This document shows, one piece after another, positions 9,583-17,551 of a DNA stretch of 64,000 bases. Origin of the DNA: Mycolicibacterium mengxianglii (lineage in GTDB: Bacteria; Actinomycetota; Actinomycetes; Mycobacteriales; Mycobacteriaceae); contig NZ_CP065373.1 of assembly GCF_015710575.1 (NCBI RefSeq), forward strand, positions 4,960,001 to 5,024,000, given 5' to 3'. How positions within the stretch are numbered: the first letter of the stretch is position 1; every line of letters starts with the position of its first letter. The translations under genes were made by a program, and so were the position numbers. The notes beneath the pieces were generated by a model. That model was not told the DNA's origin. It ran no database searches and saw only the letters and a program-made list of their open reading frames with translations.

Positions 9583-10713
9583 ATGAAGACCAAAGGCGCA
9601 CTCATCTGGGAGTTCAACCAGCCCTGGTCGGTCGAGGAGATCGAGATCGGCGACCCCGTCAAAGACGAGGTCAAGATCCAGATGGAAGCCTCGGGGATGT
9701 GCCACTCCGACCACCACCTCGTCACCGGCGGCATCCCGATGGGTGGTTTCCCAGTCCTCGGTGGTCACGAGGGCGCGGGCATCGTCACCGAGGTGGGCCC
9801 CGGCGTGGAGGGCATCGAACCCGGCGACCACGTGGTGCTGTCGTTCATCCCCTCGTGCGGCTCGTGCCCGTCGTGTCAGGCCGGTCTCCGTAACCTCTGC
9901 GACCTGGGCGCCGGTCTGCTCGGCGGGGTCGCCGTCGCCGACGGCACCCACCGCATCCAGGCCTCGGGAGGCCGCGACGTCTTCCCGATGACCCTGCTGG
10001 GGACGTTCAGCCCGTACATGGTGGTGCACAAGAGCTCGGTGGTGAAGATCGACAAGTCGATCCCGTTCGAGGTCGCCTGCCTGGTGGGCTGCGGTGTGAC
10101 CACCGGTTACGGCTCGGCAGTACGCAGCGGCGACATCCGTCCCGGCGACGACGTCGCGATCATCGGCATCGGCGGTGTGGGCATGGGAGCGCTGCAAGGG
10201 GCCCTCAATGCCGGCGCACGCTACATCTTCGCCGTCGACCCGGTGGAATGGAAGCGCGATCAGGCCCTGAAATTCGGTGCCACGCACGTCTATCCGGACA
10301 TCTTCGCCGCCATGGCCGGCATTGCCGAGGTCACTGCCGGCGGGATGGCCAAGAAGACCATCGTCACTGTGGGCGAGCTCAAGGGTGAGGACATCGACAA
10401 CTACCTCAACGTCACCTCCAAAGGTGGCACCTGCGTGGTGACCGCCGTCGGCAGCATGATGGAGAACCAGGTCACCATGAACCTGTCGATGCTCACGCTG
10501 CTGCAGAAGAACCTGCAGGGCACCATCTTCGGCGGCGGCAACCCTCACCATGACATCCCGCAGTTGCTGTCGATGTACAAGGCGGGCCGGCTGAACCTCG
10601 ACGATATGGTCACCCGCCAGTACAAGCTCGAGCAGATCAACGACGGCTACCGGGACATGCTGGAGGGCCGCAACATTCGCGGCATCATCCGCTACACCGA
10701 CGCCGACCGCTGA
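9583..10713 (+). CDS. adhB: Zinc-dependent alcohol dehydrogenase (MDR family), AdhB-like
   Basis: A 376-aa medium-chain alcohol dehydrogenase. Catalytic zinc ligands are Cys40 (SGMCHSDHH) and His62-Glu63 (GGHEGAG). The structural zinc site has Cys92, Cys95, Cys98 and Cys106 ([15 protein letters not shown]). The NAD loop is [11 protein letters not shown], followed by an acidic Asp (FAVDP) that favours NAD. It resembles the mycobacterial class with tightly bound cofactor and mycothiol- or NDMA-linked assay activity; that subclass is inferred. It sits 95 bases beyond the CYP51 operon with its own leader, and a hairpin follows. It matches Rv0761c by order. Confidence 0.9.
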   Translation: MKTKGALIWEFNQPWSVEEIEIGDPVKDEVKIQMEASGMCHSDHHLVTGGIPMGGFPVLGGHEGAGIVTEVGPGVEGIEPGDHVVLSFIPSCGSCPSCQAGLRNLCDLGAGLLGGVAVADGTHRIQASGGRDVFPMTLLGTFSPYMVVHKSSVVKIDKSIPFEVACLVGCGVTTGYGSAVRSGDIRPGDDVAIIGIGGVGMGALQGALNAGARYIFAVDPVEWKRDQALKFGATHVYPDIFAAMAGIAEVTAGGMAKKTIVTVGELKGEDIDNYLNVTSKGGTCVVTAVGSMMENQVTMNLSMLTLLQKNLQGTIFGGGNPHHDIPQLLSMYKAGRLNLDDMVTRQYKLEQINDGYRDMLEGRNIRGIIRYTDADR

Positions 10714-10718
10714 GCTGT

Positions 10719-10734
10719 GCCGGGGATACCCGGC
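10719..10734 (+). terminator. Probable intrinsic terminator after adhB
   Basis: GCCGGG-GATA-CCCGGC, a perfect 6-bp GC hairpin five bases after the adhB stop. There is no U tract, which is common for mycobacterial terminators. It separates adhB from the HIT gene. Confidence 0.5.
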
Positions 10735-10756
10735 CCCATGGGCGCACCCGGCTGCC

Positions 10757-10762
10757 TAAGCT
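10757..10762 (+). promoter_or_regulatory. -10 element of the HIT gene
   Basis: TAAGCT fits TAnnnT and ends seven bases before the ATG at 10770, implying a leaderless mRNA. No Shine-Dalgarno sequence is present in the short gap. Confidence 0.5.
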
Positions 10763-10769
10763 GAAGCCC

Positions 10770-11171
10770 ATGGCATCTGTGTTCACGAAGATCATCAACC
10801 GGGAGATCCCGGGGCGGTTCGTGCACGAGGACGACGAGTTCGTCGCCTTCCTCACGATCGCCCCGGTCACCCAGGGGCACACCCTGATCGTGCCGCGGGC
10901 CGAGATCGATCAGTGGCAAGACGTTGACCCAGCAGTCTTCGGGCGGATCAACAACTTGGCGCAGCGCATCGGCAAGGCCGTGATGACGGCGTTCGACGCG
11001 CCCCGGGCCGGCCTGCTGATCGCCGGCCTGGAAATACCGCACCTGCACGTGCACGTGTTTCCGGCCTACACCCTCGGCGATTTCGATATCACGGGAGCGG
11101 ATCCCAACCCGTCACCGGAGTCGTTGGACGAGGCGCAGGCCAAGATCACCGCGGCGCTGGCCGACCTGTAG
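10770..11171 (+). CDS. HIT-family nucleotide hydrolase
   Basis: A 133-aa histidine triad protein. The signature HLHVHVF (near residue 91) supplies the nucleophilic His and its two partners, and [11 protein letters not shown] with [12 protein letters not shown] is the usual N-terminal half. The family hydrolyses nucleoside phosphoramidates or dinucleoside polyphosphates. It matches Rv0759c next to phoR. Its stop codon (11169-11171) directly abuts the stop of phoR on the other strand, so there is no room for a terminator between the two genes. Confidence 0.9.
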   Translation: MASVFTKIINREIPGRFVHEDDEFVAFLTIAPVTQGHTLIVPRAEIDQWQDVDPAVFGRINNLAQRIGKAVMTAFDAPRAGLLIAGLEIPHLHVHVFPAYTLGDFDITGADPNPSPESLDEAQAKITAALADL

Positions 11172-12629
11172 TCAGCTGACCGGCGCCGTCAGTTCGGTGT
11201 CCGCGTCGGCCTGGACGTCCAGCACCCGCGGCAGCCGCACTTCGAAGCGGCAGCCCTTGCCGGGTGCGGTGGTCACACGCACCGTTCCACCGTGTGCGTA
11301 CACCAGGGAATCCACGATCGAGAGCCCCAGGCCCGTCCCGCCGCTCGCGCGGTCCCGCGACGAGTCGGTGCGGTAGAACCGCTCGAACACCCGCTGGGCG
11401 TCCTCTTCACTGATACCCGGTCCCTCGTCGGCGACTTCGAGCACGGCACTGTCACCGGCCGTTCCCACCCGCACCGTGATCCCGGCGGTTTCCGGGGTGT
11501 GCTGAATGGCATTGGCGACCAGGTTGCCGAGCACCTGACGCAGCCGGGGCTCGTCGCCGATCACCTCCGGGGTGCCGGGGCCGTCGAACACCTCCATCGA
11601 TACCCGGCGCCGCGGCGCCACCGACTGCGCGTCGTGCACGGCGTCGGTGGCCAGGGCCAGCAGGTCCACCTGGTGCTGATCCAGGGGTCGCTGAGCGTCA
11701 AGACGCGCCAACAGCAGCAGATCCTCGACCAACAGCCCCATCCGACTGGCTTCGCTTTCGATACGCGACATCAGCATCTCGACGTCGCGCGCCGCACCTT
11801 GGCGGTACAGCTCGGCGAAACCCCGGATGGTCGTCAACGGTGTGCGCAGTTCATGGCTGGCGTCGGTGATGAAGCGCCGCATCCGTTCCTCGGAACGGCG
11901 GGCCTGTTCAGCCGAGGACTCCGATGCCGCCACCGCTCCCTGGATCTGGGCGAGCATTCCGTTCAGAGCCAGCGACAGCTGACCCACCTCGGTGCGCGGA
12001 TCACGTTGGGGTACACGGCGATCGAGCTCACCCGCGGCGATAGCGGCGGCCGTCTGCTCGACCTCGACCAGAGGCCTCAAACTGCGGCGCACCACCGCGA
12101 ACCCGGCGATGCCGAGCACCACCAACACTGCCAACCCGATACCCAGCTGGGTGTAGATCAGTGATCGGACGGTGGATTCGACATCGGACAGATCGATCGC
12201 GACCGTCGTCAGCTCACCGTGTGTTCCGCGCACCGATACTGCCCGCCACCGCACGTGGGAGCCGTCGATCGAACCGACCGTCGTCGGGACGGCCCCGACA
12301 TCGTTATTGGCCGGCAGCGCCGGCTCCGCCTCCCGGTCATTGACCGCCATCCACACCCGGCCGTCGGCGCTGACACCGCGCACGTAGAAGTTCGACGGTG
12401 GCCGGCCCGGATTGGGACCCTCATTGGCCGGCGGTGACGATGGCCGCGCCTCCTGCGCCCAGCTCTGCGAGGCGTCAATGAGCGTCTGGTCGACCCGGTT
12501 GAGCAGGGAGTGCTGCAGGATGGTGGTCACCGCGACGCCTGAGGCCAGCAGCCCGCACGCGACCAGAACCAGCGTCGCGGCAACAAGTGCCACGCGTAGT
12601 GGAATCCCCCGGCGAAGGTATTCGGACAT
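11172..12629 (-). CDS. phoR: Sensor histidine kinase PhoR
   Basis: A 485-aa membrane histidine kinase. TM1 is about residues 12-35, an extracytoplasmic sensor loop covers 36-158, and TM2 is about 159-181. A HAMP domain follows (RRSLRPLVEV). The dimerisation box has phospho-acceptor His259 (DASHELRTPLT). The ATP-binding N, G1 and G2 boxes are NLVANAIQHT, DEGPGIS and GTGLGLSIV. In mycobacteria PhoR partners PhoP and responds to acidic pH and related envelope stress. It starts 15 bases after phoP, so the pair is one transcript. It converges on the HIT gene with zero intergenic bases. Confidence 0.95.
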   Translation of the reverse strand: MSEYLRRGIPLRVALVAATLVLVACGLLASGVAVTTILQHSLLNRVDQTLIDASQSWAQEARPSSPPANEGPNPGRPPSNFYVRGVSADGRVWMAVNDREAEPALPANNDVGAVPTTVGSIDGSHVRWRAVSVRGTHGELTTVAIDLSDVESTVRSLIYTQLGIGLAVLVVLGIAGFAVVRRSLRPLVEVEQTAAAIAAGELDRRVPQRDPRTEVGQLSLALNGMLAQIQGAVAASESSAEQARRSEERMRRFITDASHELRTPLTTIRGFAELYRQGAARDVEMLMSRIESEASRMGLLVEDLLLLARLDAQRPLDQHQVDLLALATDAVHDAQSVAPRRRVSMEVFDGPGTPEVIGDEPRLRQVLGNLVANAIQHTPETAGITVRVGTAGDSAVLEVADEGPGISEEDAQRVFERFYRTDSSRDRASGGTGLGLSIVDSLVYAHGGTVRVTTAPGKGCRFEVRLPRVLDVQADADTELTAPVS

Positions 12630-12644
12630 GGGACTGGTCCGCGG

Positions 12645-13382
12645 CTACCGCGGCTCCCGTAGGACGTAGCCGACGCCGCGCAGCGTGTGCAGCAGCCTCT
12701 TGTCGCCGGTGTCGATCTTGCGCCGCAGATACGACACGTAGGACTCGACGACATTGACGTCGCCACCGAAGTCATATCGCCACACGTGGTCGAGGATCTT
12801 CGGCTTGGACAGCACGGTGCCCGCGTTGATGACGAAGTAGCGCAGCAGCGTGAACTCGGTGGGTGACAGGGCTACCGGTTCACCGGCCTTCCACACCTCG
12901 TGCGTGTCCTCGTCGAGTTCGATGTCGGCGAACGTCAGACGCGCGTTGCGGGGTTCCTCGGTGGTCTTACCGGTGCGGCGCAGGATGACACGCAACCGCG
13001 CAACCACCTCTTCGAGGCTGAACGGCTTGGTCACGTAGTCGTCGGCACCGAGTGTCAGTCCGGCGATCTTGTCTTGCAGCGTGTCGCGGGCGGTGAGGAA
13101 CAGCGCCGGGGCGTCGATACCGTCGGCGCGCAACCGCCGCAGCACCCCGAAGCCGTCCATTCCCGGCATCATCACGTCGAGGATCACCGCATCAGGTTTC
13201 ACTTCACGGGCCCGATCGAGGGCTGCGGGCCCGCTGACCGCGGTGTATACCTCGAAACCCTGGAACTTCAGGCTGACGGACAGCAGTTCGACGATGTTGG
13301 TCTCATCGTCGACGACCAATACCCGAGCCTCGGGTTTGGTGGCGGATTGAGTCGGGCTTGTCGCTGGCGCTCCCATGAGCAT
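12645..13382 (-). CDS. phoP: Response regulator PhoP (OmpR family)
   Basis: A 245-aa regulator. The receiver domain has the acidic pair Asp25-Asp26, phospho-acceptor Asp69 (VILDVMMPG) and Lys119 (YVTKP). The C-terminal winged helix shows SPTEFTLLRYFVINAG and ESYVSYLRRKID. In M. tuberculosis PhoP governs complex lipid synthesis, pH adaptation and secretion, and binds TCACAGC direct repeats. I chose the ATG at 13382 because AGGAG lies five bases before it; an ATG at 13376 is the alternative. A PhoP box lies 41-58 bases upstream, so autoregulation is likely. Confidence 0.95.
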   Translation of the reverse strand: MLMGAPATSPTQSATKPEARVLVVDDETNIVELLSVSLKFQGFEVYTAVSGPAALDRAREVKPDAVILDVMMPGMDGFGVLRRLRADGIDAPALFLTARDTLQDKIAGLTLGADDYVTKPFSLEEVVARLRVILRRTGKTTEEPRNARLTFADIELDEDTHEVWKAGEPVALSPTEFTLLRYFVINAGTVLSKPKILDHVWRYDFGGDVNVVESYVSYLRRKIDTGDKRLLHTLRGVGYVLREPR

Positions 13383-13422
13383 CCAATCTCCTACTAAATG
13401 CTTGCGCACAACCCGAGAGGTG

Positions 13423-13440
13423 ACTGTGCACTTGCTGTGA
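13423..13440 (-). promoter_or_regulatory. PhoP box upstream of phoP
   Basis: Read on the minus strand: TCACAGC-AAGT-GCACAGT, two 7-base direct repeats with a 4-base spacer. The first matches the PhoP consensus repeat TCACAGC exactly and the second in five of seven bases. The region is shared with the divergent gene at 13497. Confidence 0.65.
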
Positions 13441-13484
13441 GTATGAGTCCGACAATACCGCCGGTCCGGCCATCTTCGCGGCCA

Positions 13485-13490
13485 TAGACT
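13485..13490 (+). promoter_or_regulatory. -10 element of the decapeptide-repeat gene
   Basis: TAGACT fits TAnnnT and ends six bases before the ATG at 13497, predicting a leaderless mRNA. The PhoP box lies about 45 bases upstream of this hexamer. Confidence 0.5.
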
Positions 13491-13496
13491 TCGCTC

Positions 13497-14258
13497 ATGA
13501 ACCTCGGGAAGAACCTCGTCGCGCTGGCGACCGCCCCGGTCCGGGTCGGGATCGCCGCCACCGAGGCCGGCCTGGAGTTTGCCAACGGGGCACTGGAGCT
13601 GGCGAAACTCACCCTCGGCGACGCGGCCACCGGCGTCGGCACCTCGTCGGTGACCCATCTGTTCGGCATCAACGACACCGTGGCCCGCGCGAACCGCATC
13701 GCAGCGCTGATGGACGACGACGCGCCGCTGGGGCGGGCTCTGGCCCCCGACGGCCCCATCGACCGGCTGCTGCGCCCAGGCGGCCTGGTGGACCGGCTGA
13801 CGGCGCCCGGCGGCGTGCTGGACCGGGTGACCGCCGACGACGGCCTGCTGGACAAGCTGACCGCCGAAGGTGGCGGGCTGGAACGGGCGCTTGCTCCCGG
13901 CGGGCTGATCGATCAGCTGCTGGACGAGAACGGCCTGATCGACCGCCTCCTCGCCGAGGGCGGTCTGGCCGATCGGCTGCTGGCCGAGGGCGGCTTGATC
14001 GAGAAGCTGACCGCCCGCAACGGCCCGCTGGAGCAGCTCGCCGACGTCGCCGACACGCTCAACCGGCTGGCACCGGGGCTAGAGGCACTCGCACCCACCA
14101 TCGAGGCGCTGCGGGAAGCGGTCATCGCCCTCAGCTCGGTGGTCAATCCGCTCTCCAACATCGCCGACCGGATCCCGCTGCCGCGCTGGAACCCCCGGCG
14201 CCCCGCAACTCCGCCGCGGACGGTGCCGTCGCAGCGCATCATCGACCACGAGGACTGA
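13497..14258 (+). CDS. Decapeptide-repeat protein of unknown function
   Basis: A 253-aa protein that I do not recognise. Residues 1-76 are mostly helical and contain no signal peptide. Residues 77-176 form ten tandem 10-residue repeats of the type L-[ILV]-[DE]-[RKQ]-L-x-A-x-G-G, for example LIDRLLAEGG. Residues 187-220 are a further amphipathic helix region, and the last 30 residues are Pro/Arg-rich and acidic at the end. The regular Gly-Gly break every ten residues suggests stacked short helices or a solenoid, perhaps for binding or assembly. It is divergent from phoP and shares its upstream region with the PhoP box. Lipid-surface or envelope association is a guess. Confidence 0.8.
   Translation: MNLGKNLVALATAPVRVGIAATEAGLEFANGALELAKLTLGDAATGVGTSSVTHLFGINDTVARANRIAALMDDDAPLGRALAPDGPIDRLLRPGGLVDRLTAPGGVLDRVTADDGLLDKLTAEGGGLERALAPGGLIDQLLDENGLIDRLLAEGGLADRLLAEGGLIEKLTARNGPLEQLADVADTLNRLAPGLEALAPTIEALREAVIALSSVVNPLSNIADRIPLPRWNPRRPATPPRTVPSQRIIDHED
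13725..14024 (+). repeat. Ten 30-bp tandem repeats inside the decapeptide gene
   Basis: In-frame 30-base units encoding ten decapeptides. Conservation is at protein level (hydrophobic positions, acidic/basic pair, Gly-Gly) with drifted DNA, pointing to old duplication under selection. Confidence 0.8.
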
Positions 14259-14284
14259 GTTTTCGCCGACAGCCGGCGGCCAGA

Positions 14285-14290
14285 TAAGCT
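14285..14290 (+). promoter_or_regulatory. Possible -10 element for tRNA-Thr
   Basis: TAAGCT fits TAnnnT and lies 38 bases before the mature tRNA 5' end, a reasonable leader. No good -35 is visible. Confidence 0.35.
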
Positions 14291-14328
14291 GTGCCCCGTT
14301 TGAAGGCTTCGTTTGAAGAATTCGACCC

Positions 14329-14403
14329 GCCTCCTTAGCTCAGTGGTAGAGCACTCGCCTTGTAAGCGAAAGGTCGTCAGTTCAATCCTGACAGGGGGCT
14401 CCA
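14329..14403 (+). tRNA. tRNA-Thr (anticodon TGT)
   Basis: A complete cloverleaf. The acceptor arms are GCCTCCT and AGGGGGC (one G-T pair). The D arm is GCTC-AGTGGTA-GAGC. The anticodon loop is CTTGTAA with TGT at 14361-14363. The T arm is GTCAG-TTCAATC-CTGAC. The discriminator is T14400 and CCA is encoded at 14401-14403. It decodes ACA threonine codons. Confidence 0.95.
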
Positions 14404-14445
14404 CCTGTCCCGGCGTGTTTGACCGGTGTTGTCGGTGACCCTTCG

Positions 14446-14451
14446 TATCCT
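14446..14451 (+). promoter_or_regulatory. -10 element of the gene at 14458
   Basis: TATCCT fits TAnnnT and ends six bases before the ATG at 14458, predicting a leaderless transcript independent of the tRNA. Confidence 0.45.
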
Positions 14452-14457
14452 GACGCC

Positions 14458-14829
14458 ATGCTGGCCAACCCCGATGGACCATCCGTTGTCGCAACGTGTC
14501 GGCACTGCTCGAACGAGACGGTCTGGCTGCGCACCGTCCACGGCGGCTGGCTGCTGTTCGATGCCGAGATGCAACCGACCGAAGACACCGTCGACGGCAA
14601 CCGGTACGCGGTGGACCGGCGCAGCCGCCTCGTTGTCGACCTCGACTGTGTCCTCGCAGACCGCTGGCCGGCCCGCTGCCTCTCGCTACACAAGCTCTCG
14701 TGCCCGCAGAGTTATGACGCCACCCGGTTCTACGACCGCCGGCCGCGCCAGGGCAACGACATCGACCTCACCGACCTGTGGCGACGGCTGGCGGCGGCCG
14801 AGGCCAACAACGCCAAGACAGGTACCTGA
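14458..14829 (+). CDS. Small conserved-looking cytoplasmic protein, function unknown
   Basis: A 123-aa protein starting MLANPDGPSVVATCRHC. A Cys-x2-Cys pair near the N-terminus, followed by WLRTVHGGWLLFDAEMQP, suggests a small metal-binding or Zn-ribbon-like knuckle; only one clear pair is present, with further single cysteines at DLDCVLAD, ARCLSL and LSCPQ. The C-terminus is charged (DIDLTDLWRRLAAAEANN). The ATG at 14458 is preferred over 14419 because of the -10 hexamer six bases before it. It lies 54 bases after tRNA-Thr. I cannot assign a family. Confidence 0.7.
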   Translation: MLANPDGPSVVATCRHCSNETVWLRTVHGGWLLFDAEMQPTEDTVDGNRYAVDRRSRLVVDLDCVLADRWPARCLSLHKLSCPQSYDATRFYDRRPRQGNDIDLTDLWRRLAAAEANNAKTGT

Positions 14830-14854
14830 CCGGGCGACGGCTACATCGGGACTG

Positions 14855-15010
14855 CTAGGTCTCGTCGGCCAGTTGGTGGCGGTCCTGATGCTGTCCCGGA
14901 GCGTCGGGGTCGTCGTCCTTGTGGTCGAGTTCCTCTTGCAGCTCACGCTGCTCCGCGGTCGCTTTCGTGGCGTCTTCGGGCGTGGCGGGCGGGTTGTTCT
15001 GCTGCTCCAT
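14855..15010 (-). CDS. Putative small acidic protein (51 aa)
   Basis: A 51-codon frame starting MEQQNNPPATPEDATKATAE. It is very hydrophilic, rich in Glu, Asp and Gln, and has a His/Asp tail, so it is probably disordered. GGAG lies 14 bases before the ATG, rather far. It follows the VanX-like gene by 46 bases on the same strand and may be its second cistron. Being short and low-complexity, it could be spurious. Confidence 0.4.
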   Translation of the reverse strand: MEQQNNPPATPEDATKATAEQRELQEELDHKDDDPDAPGQHQDRHQLADET

Positions 15011-15056
15011 GACGAACTTGTGTCTCCAGATCGGGCTGCCACCAAACCCGATGCGC

Positions 15057-15713
15057 CTAGTTGATCGGCACATCCAAGATCGGCCGGTCCACCGCGGCAC
15101 CGGGCCCGTCGAAATGCCACCACTCCCCCGCGTACACGCTGAACCCGCCGGCCGCCATCGCCTCGCGCAGCCGGGCCCGGTTGGCCTGAGCCGCCGCAGA
15201 CACCCCGTCGGTCGCATACGCCAGCGCGCGCGGGGTGAAATCGTCGAAATCGGTAGCCATGTCGGCGCCCACGATCGACAGGTCCACCGATCGGCCGGCG
15301 GTATGGCTCCGGGCGTAGCGCCCCGGCCGGGCCACCCAGGCCGGATCGGGAGTGTGCTCGAACATGGTGACCTGCACGCCGTGCGGCCGGTAGCAGTCCC
15401 AGAAGACCAGCACGTCGCCGCTGTCGCGCAGCCGCGCCGCGGCCGTGGCCAGCCCCGGCGCCAGGGATTCGTGCACCAGGCACCGCGCGTCAGCCGGATA
15501 CAGCGGAACTCCGACGAAATTCTCGGCAGTGGCGTAGCGCAGGTCGATCACCGCGTCCGGAACAACTGTCCGCACATCGACAAGCCCCGCAGCCTGCGCC
15601 CGCTCCGAGACCGGGGGCACCGGCGAGGCCGACGCCGCCCCAGGGTGTCCCGCCGCCGCCAGGCAACACGTGGCCACCAGCAGTCCTATCGCTCGGCACA
15701 CCATGGCCGTCAA
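15057..15713 (-). CDS. Secreted D-Ala-D-Ala dipeptidase (VanX/DdpX family)
   Basis: A 218-aa secreted peptidase M15D. Residues 1-30 form a signal peptide (hydrophobic core, AxA-type cleavage near ASAS). The mature domain has the VanX arginine in CYRPHG (Arg109), zinc ligands His137 and Asp144 in SHTAGRSVD, and catalytic Glu197 with zinc ligand His200 in EWWHF. The family cleaves D-alanyl-D-alanine; an exported form would act on cell-wall-derived dipeptide or nutrients, not on cytoplasmic precursor as in vancomycin resistance. No VanH or VanA partner is nearby. It is divergent from the dehydrogenase at 15839 across a region with an inverted repeat. Confidence 0.88.
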   Translation of the reverse strand: MTAMVCRAIGLLVATCCLAAAGHPGAASASPVPPVSERAQAAGLVDVRTVVPDAVIDLRYATAENFVGVPLYPADARCLVHESLAPGLATAAARLRDSGDVLVFWDCYRPHGVQVTMFEHTPDPAWVARPGRYARSHTAGRSVDLSIVGADMATDFDDFTPRALAYATDGVSAAAQANRARLREAMAAGGFSVYAGEWWHFDGPGAAVDRPILDVPIN

Positions 15714-15732
15714 CCCCCTTCGAGCGCGTTGA

Positions 15733-15763
15733 TTCCGGTGCTGTCGCCCTTCTTACACCGGAA
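15733..15763. promoter_or_regulatory. Inverted repeat in the divergent control region
   Basis: TTCCGGTG (15733-15740) and CACCGGAA (15756-15763) are perfect 8-bp arms separated by 15 bases. They lie 20 bases upstream of the VanX-like start and 75 bases before the dehydrogenase start. It could be an operator or an RNA hairpin in the VanX leader. Confidence 0.4.
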
Positions 15764-15838
15764 CGGCCGAGAACCTCACCGGTCCTTCCTACCCAACGAT
15801 GTGTCATCTTCGGCCCAGAGGGAGTAAAGCTGGAACCT

Positions 15839-16738
15839 ATGCGTGTCGGGTTCATCGGACTGGGAAACATGGGCGCTGCGATGGCATCGAATGTGCTCAG
15901 CGCCGGTCACGAGGTGACAGTCTTCAATCGCACAGCCGAGCGAGCCGACCCGTTGGTGCAGCAGGGTGCCCGGCGCGCGGACGGGGTCGCCGGCGCCTGC
16001 CGCGGCGACGTGGTGTTCACGATGCTGGCCGACGACGCTGCCGTGCAGCACGTGGCCTTCGGCGACCAGGACCTACTCGGCGGCATTGTGGACACCCTGC
16101 CGCCCGGCGCCACCCACATCTCATCGAGCACGATCAGCCTGGAGTTGGCCAACCGGTTGACCCAGGCACACGCCGACCACGGCCAGCGGTTCGTCTCAGC
16201 GCCGGTGTTCGGCAGACCGCAGGCCGCAGCGGCAGCCCAGCTGTTCGTCGTGGCCGCCGGGTCCGCCGACGCAATCGGCAACGTGGCACCACTGTTGGAT
16301 GCCGTGGGTCAGCGGACGTTCGTGGTGGGCGAGGACCCGCAGGCGGCAAATCTCGTCAAGCTGAGCGGCAACTTCCTGATCGCCTCGGTCATCGAGTCGC
16401 TCGGCGAGGCGATGGCCCTGGTCTCGAAGGCGGGAGTCGACAAGAGCCAGTACCTGGACGTCCTGACCTCGACGCTGTTCGGCGCTCCCGTGTTTCACAC
16501 CTACGGCAGGATCATCGCCGACGGCGCGTTCGAGCCCGCGGGCTTCGCGGCGCCGCTCGGGCTCAAGGACGTCAGCCTGGTGCTCGACGCCGGTGCCCGC
16601 CTGCAGGTTCCGTTGCCCGTCGCGAGCCTGCTGCGGGACCGGTTTCTGGCGCTCCTGGCAACCGGCGGTGCCGACCTGGACTGGTCGGCCATCGCCACGT
16701 TGGCCGGCCGGGATTCCGGCTTAGACGACTCCGCGTAA
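15839..16738 (+). CDS. NAD(P)-binding beta-hydroxyacid dehydrogenase / imine-reductase-like protein
   Basis: A 299-aa protein with the Rossmann motif GFIGLGNMGAAMASNVL, the middle motif SAPVFGRPQAAAAAQLFVVAAG and the lysine region NLVKLSGNFL. The pattern is that of the 3-hydroxyisobutyrate dehydrogenase superfamily. The VFGRP replacement of the common VSGG substrate motif is typical of the glyoxylate reductase/imine-reductase-like branches, so substrate assignment is unsafe. It is the second member of this superfamily in the window (other at 1393). Its last 18 bases overlap the convergent SDR gene. Confidence 0.82.
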   Translation: MRVGFIGLGNMGAAMASNVLSAGHEVTVFNRTAERADPLVQQGARRADGVAGACRGDVVFTMLADDAAVQHVAFGDQDLLGGIVDTLPPGATHISSSTISLELANRLTQAHADHGQRFVSAPVFGRPQAAAAAQLFVVAAGSADAIGNVAPLLDAVGQRTFVVGEDPQAANLVKLSGNFLIASVIESLGEAMALVSKAGVDKSQYLDVLTSTLFGAPVFHTYGRIIADGAFEPAGFAAPLGLKDVSLVLDAGARLQVPLPVASLLRDRFLALLATGGADLDWSAIATLAGRDSGLDDSA

Positions 16739-17551
16739 CCCGTCGGCGCCGAATACCGGCTCGAGCAGGCCGGACATATCCGGGCCGCGCCGCAGCCCGT
16801 GGCCCCCGTCGACGTTGATGACCTGGCCGGTGATGTACCCCGCGGCATCCGAGAGCAGGAACAGCGCAAGATTGGCGATGTCGGACACCTCGCCGACGCG
16901 GGGCAGCGGCGTGCAGGCCCGGTAGTCCTCACTGACCTCCGGCGACTGCATGATCGGTTCCACCATGTCGGTGCGGGTGAGGCCGGGGCGGATGCCGTTG
17001 ACGCGGACCCATGACGGCCCCAGCTCATCGGCGGCCAACTGCAGCAACGCATCGAGCGCGGACTTGGCCGGACCGTAGGCGCCGAACCAGCGGTGCGTGT
17101 TGCTCGAGGCGATCGACGAGATACCCACGAACGATCCGCCACCTCCGCGCACCATCTCCCGGGCTGCGTGCTTGAGCACGTACATGGTGCCGTTGACGTT
17201 GAGATCAACCGTGGAGCGCCACAACCCGGAGTCGATCTGGGTGATGGGGCCGATCGTGTGGCTGCCGCCGGCGCTGTGGACGACGCCGTGCAGCCGTCCG
17301 TGCCACCCGGCGGCCGCCTCGACGGCCCGCGTCACCTCGTCCTCATTGGTGACGTCGGCCGGTTCGTACCGGATCGACCCGGGCCCACCGGACGCCTCGA
17401 TCTCCTCGACGGCGGCCGCGAGACGGTCGGCGTTGCGGCCGATGATCATCACGTTCGCACCCGAAGCCACGAGCGTGGCCGCCACACCCTTGCCGATACC
17501 GCTGCCGCCTCCGGTGACCAGGTAGGTCCGACTATCGACCGACAACTGCAC
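16721..17551 (-). CDS. Short-chain dehydrogenase/reductase
   Basis: A 276-aa SDR. It shows TGGGSGIGKG (residues 13-22), Arg after beta-2 (IGRNADRL, NADP-type), HSAGG in place of NNAG, the catalytic ISSIAS with YGPAK and the C-terminal GQVINVDGG. The tail beyond that (RRGPDMSGLLEPVFGADGLRGVV) is longer than usual. It follows the crotonase gene on the same strand after an 89-base gap that holds a GGACA-AC-TGTC motif (17628-17638). Convergent overlap with the dehydrogenase at 15839 means antisense RNA is likely. Confidence 0.85.
   Translation of the reverse strand: MQLSVDSRTYLVTGGGSGIGKGVAATLVASGANVMIIGRNADRLAAAVEEIEASGGPGSIRYEPADVTNEDEVTRAVEAAAGWHGRLHGVVHSAGGSHTIGPITQIDSGLWRSTVDLNVNGTMYVLKHAAREMVRGGGGSFVGISSIASSNTHRWFGAYGPAKSALDALLQLAADELGPSWVRVNGIRPGLTRTDMVEPIMQSPEVSEDYRACTPLPRVGEVSDIANLALFLLSDAAGYITGQVINVDGGHGLRRGPDMSGLLEPVFGADGLRGVV

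Noticed and set aside
13725..14024. Possible CRISPR or DNA-level repeat array
   Set aside because: Repeats are in-frame protein repeats without spacers; no cas genes nearby.
14686..15483. Long minus-strand frame overlapping the VanX-like gene
   Set aside because: Low-complexity Arg/Gly/Ala product in the shadow of the peptidase frame.
15057..15713. Glycopeptide-resistance (vanHAX) locus
   Set aside because: Only a VanX-type enzyme is present and it has a signal peptide; no vanH, vanA or vanRS genes adjoin it.
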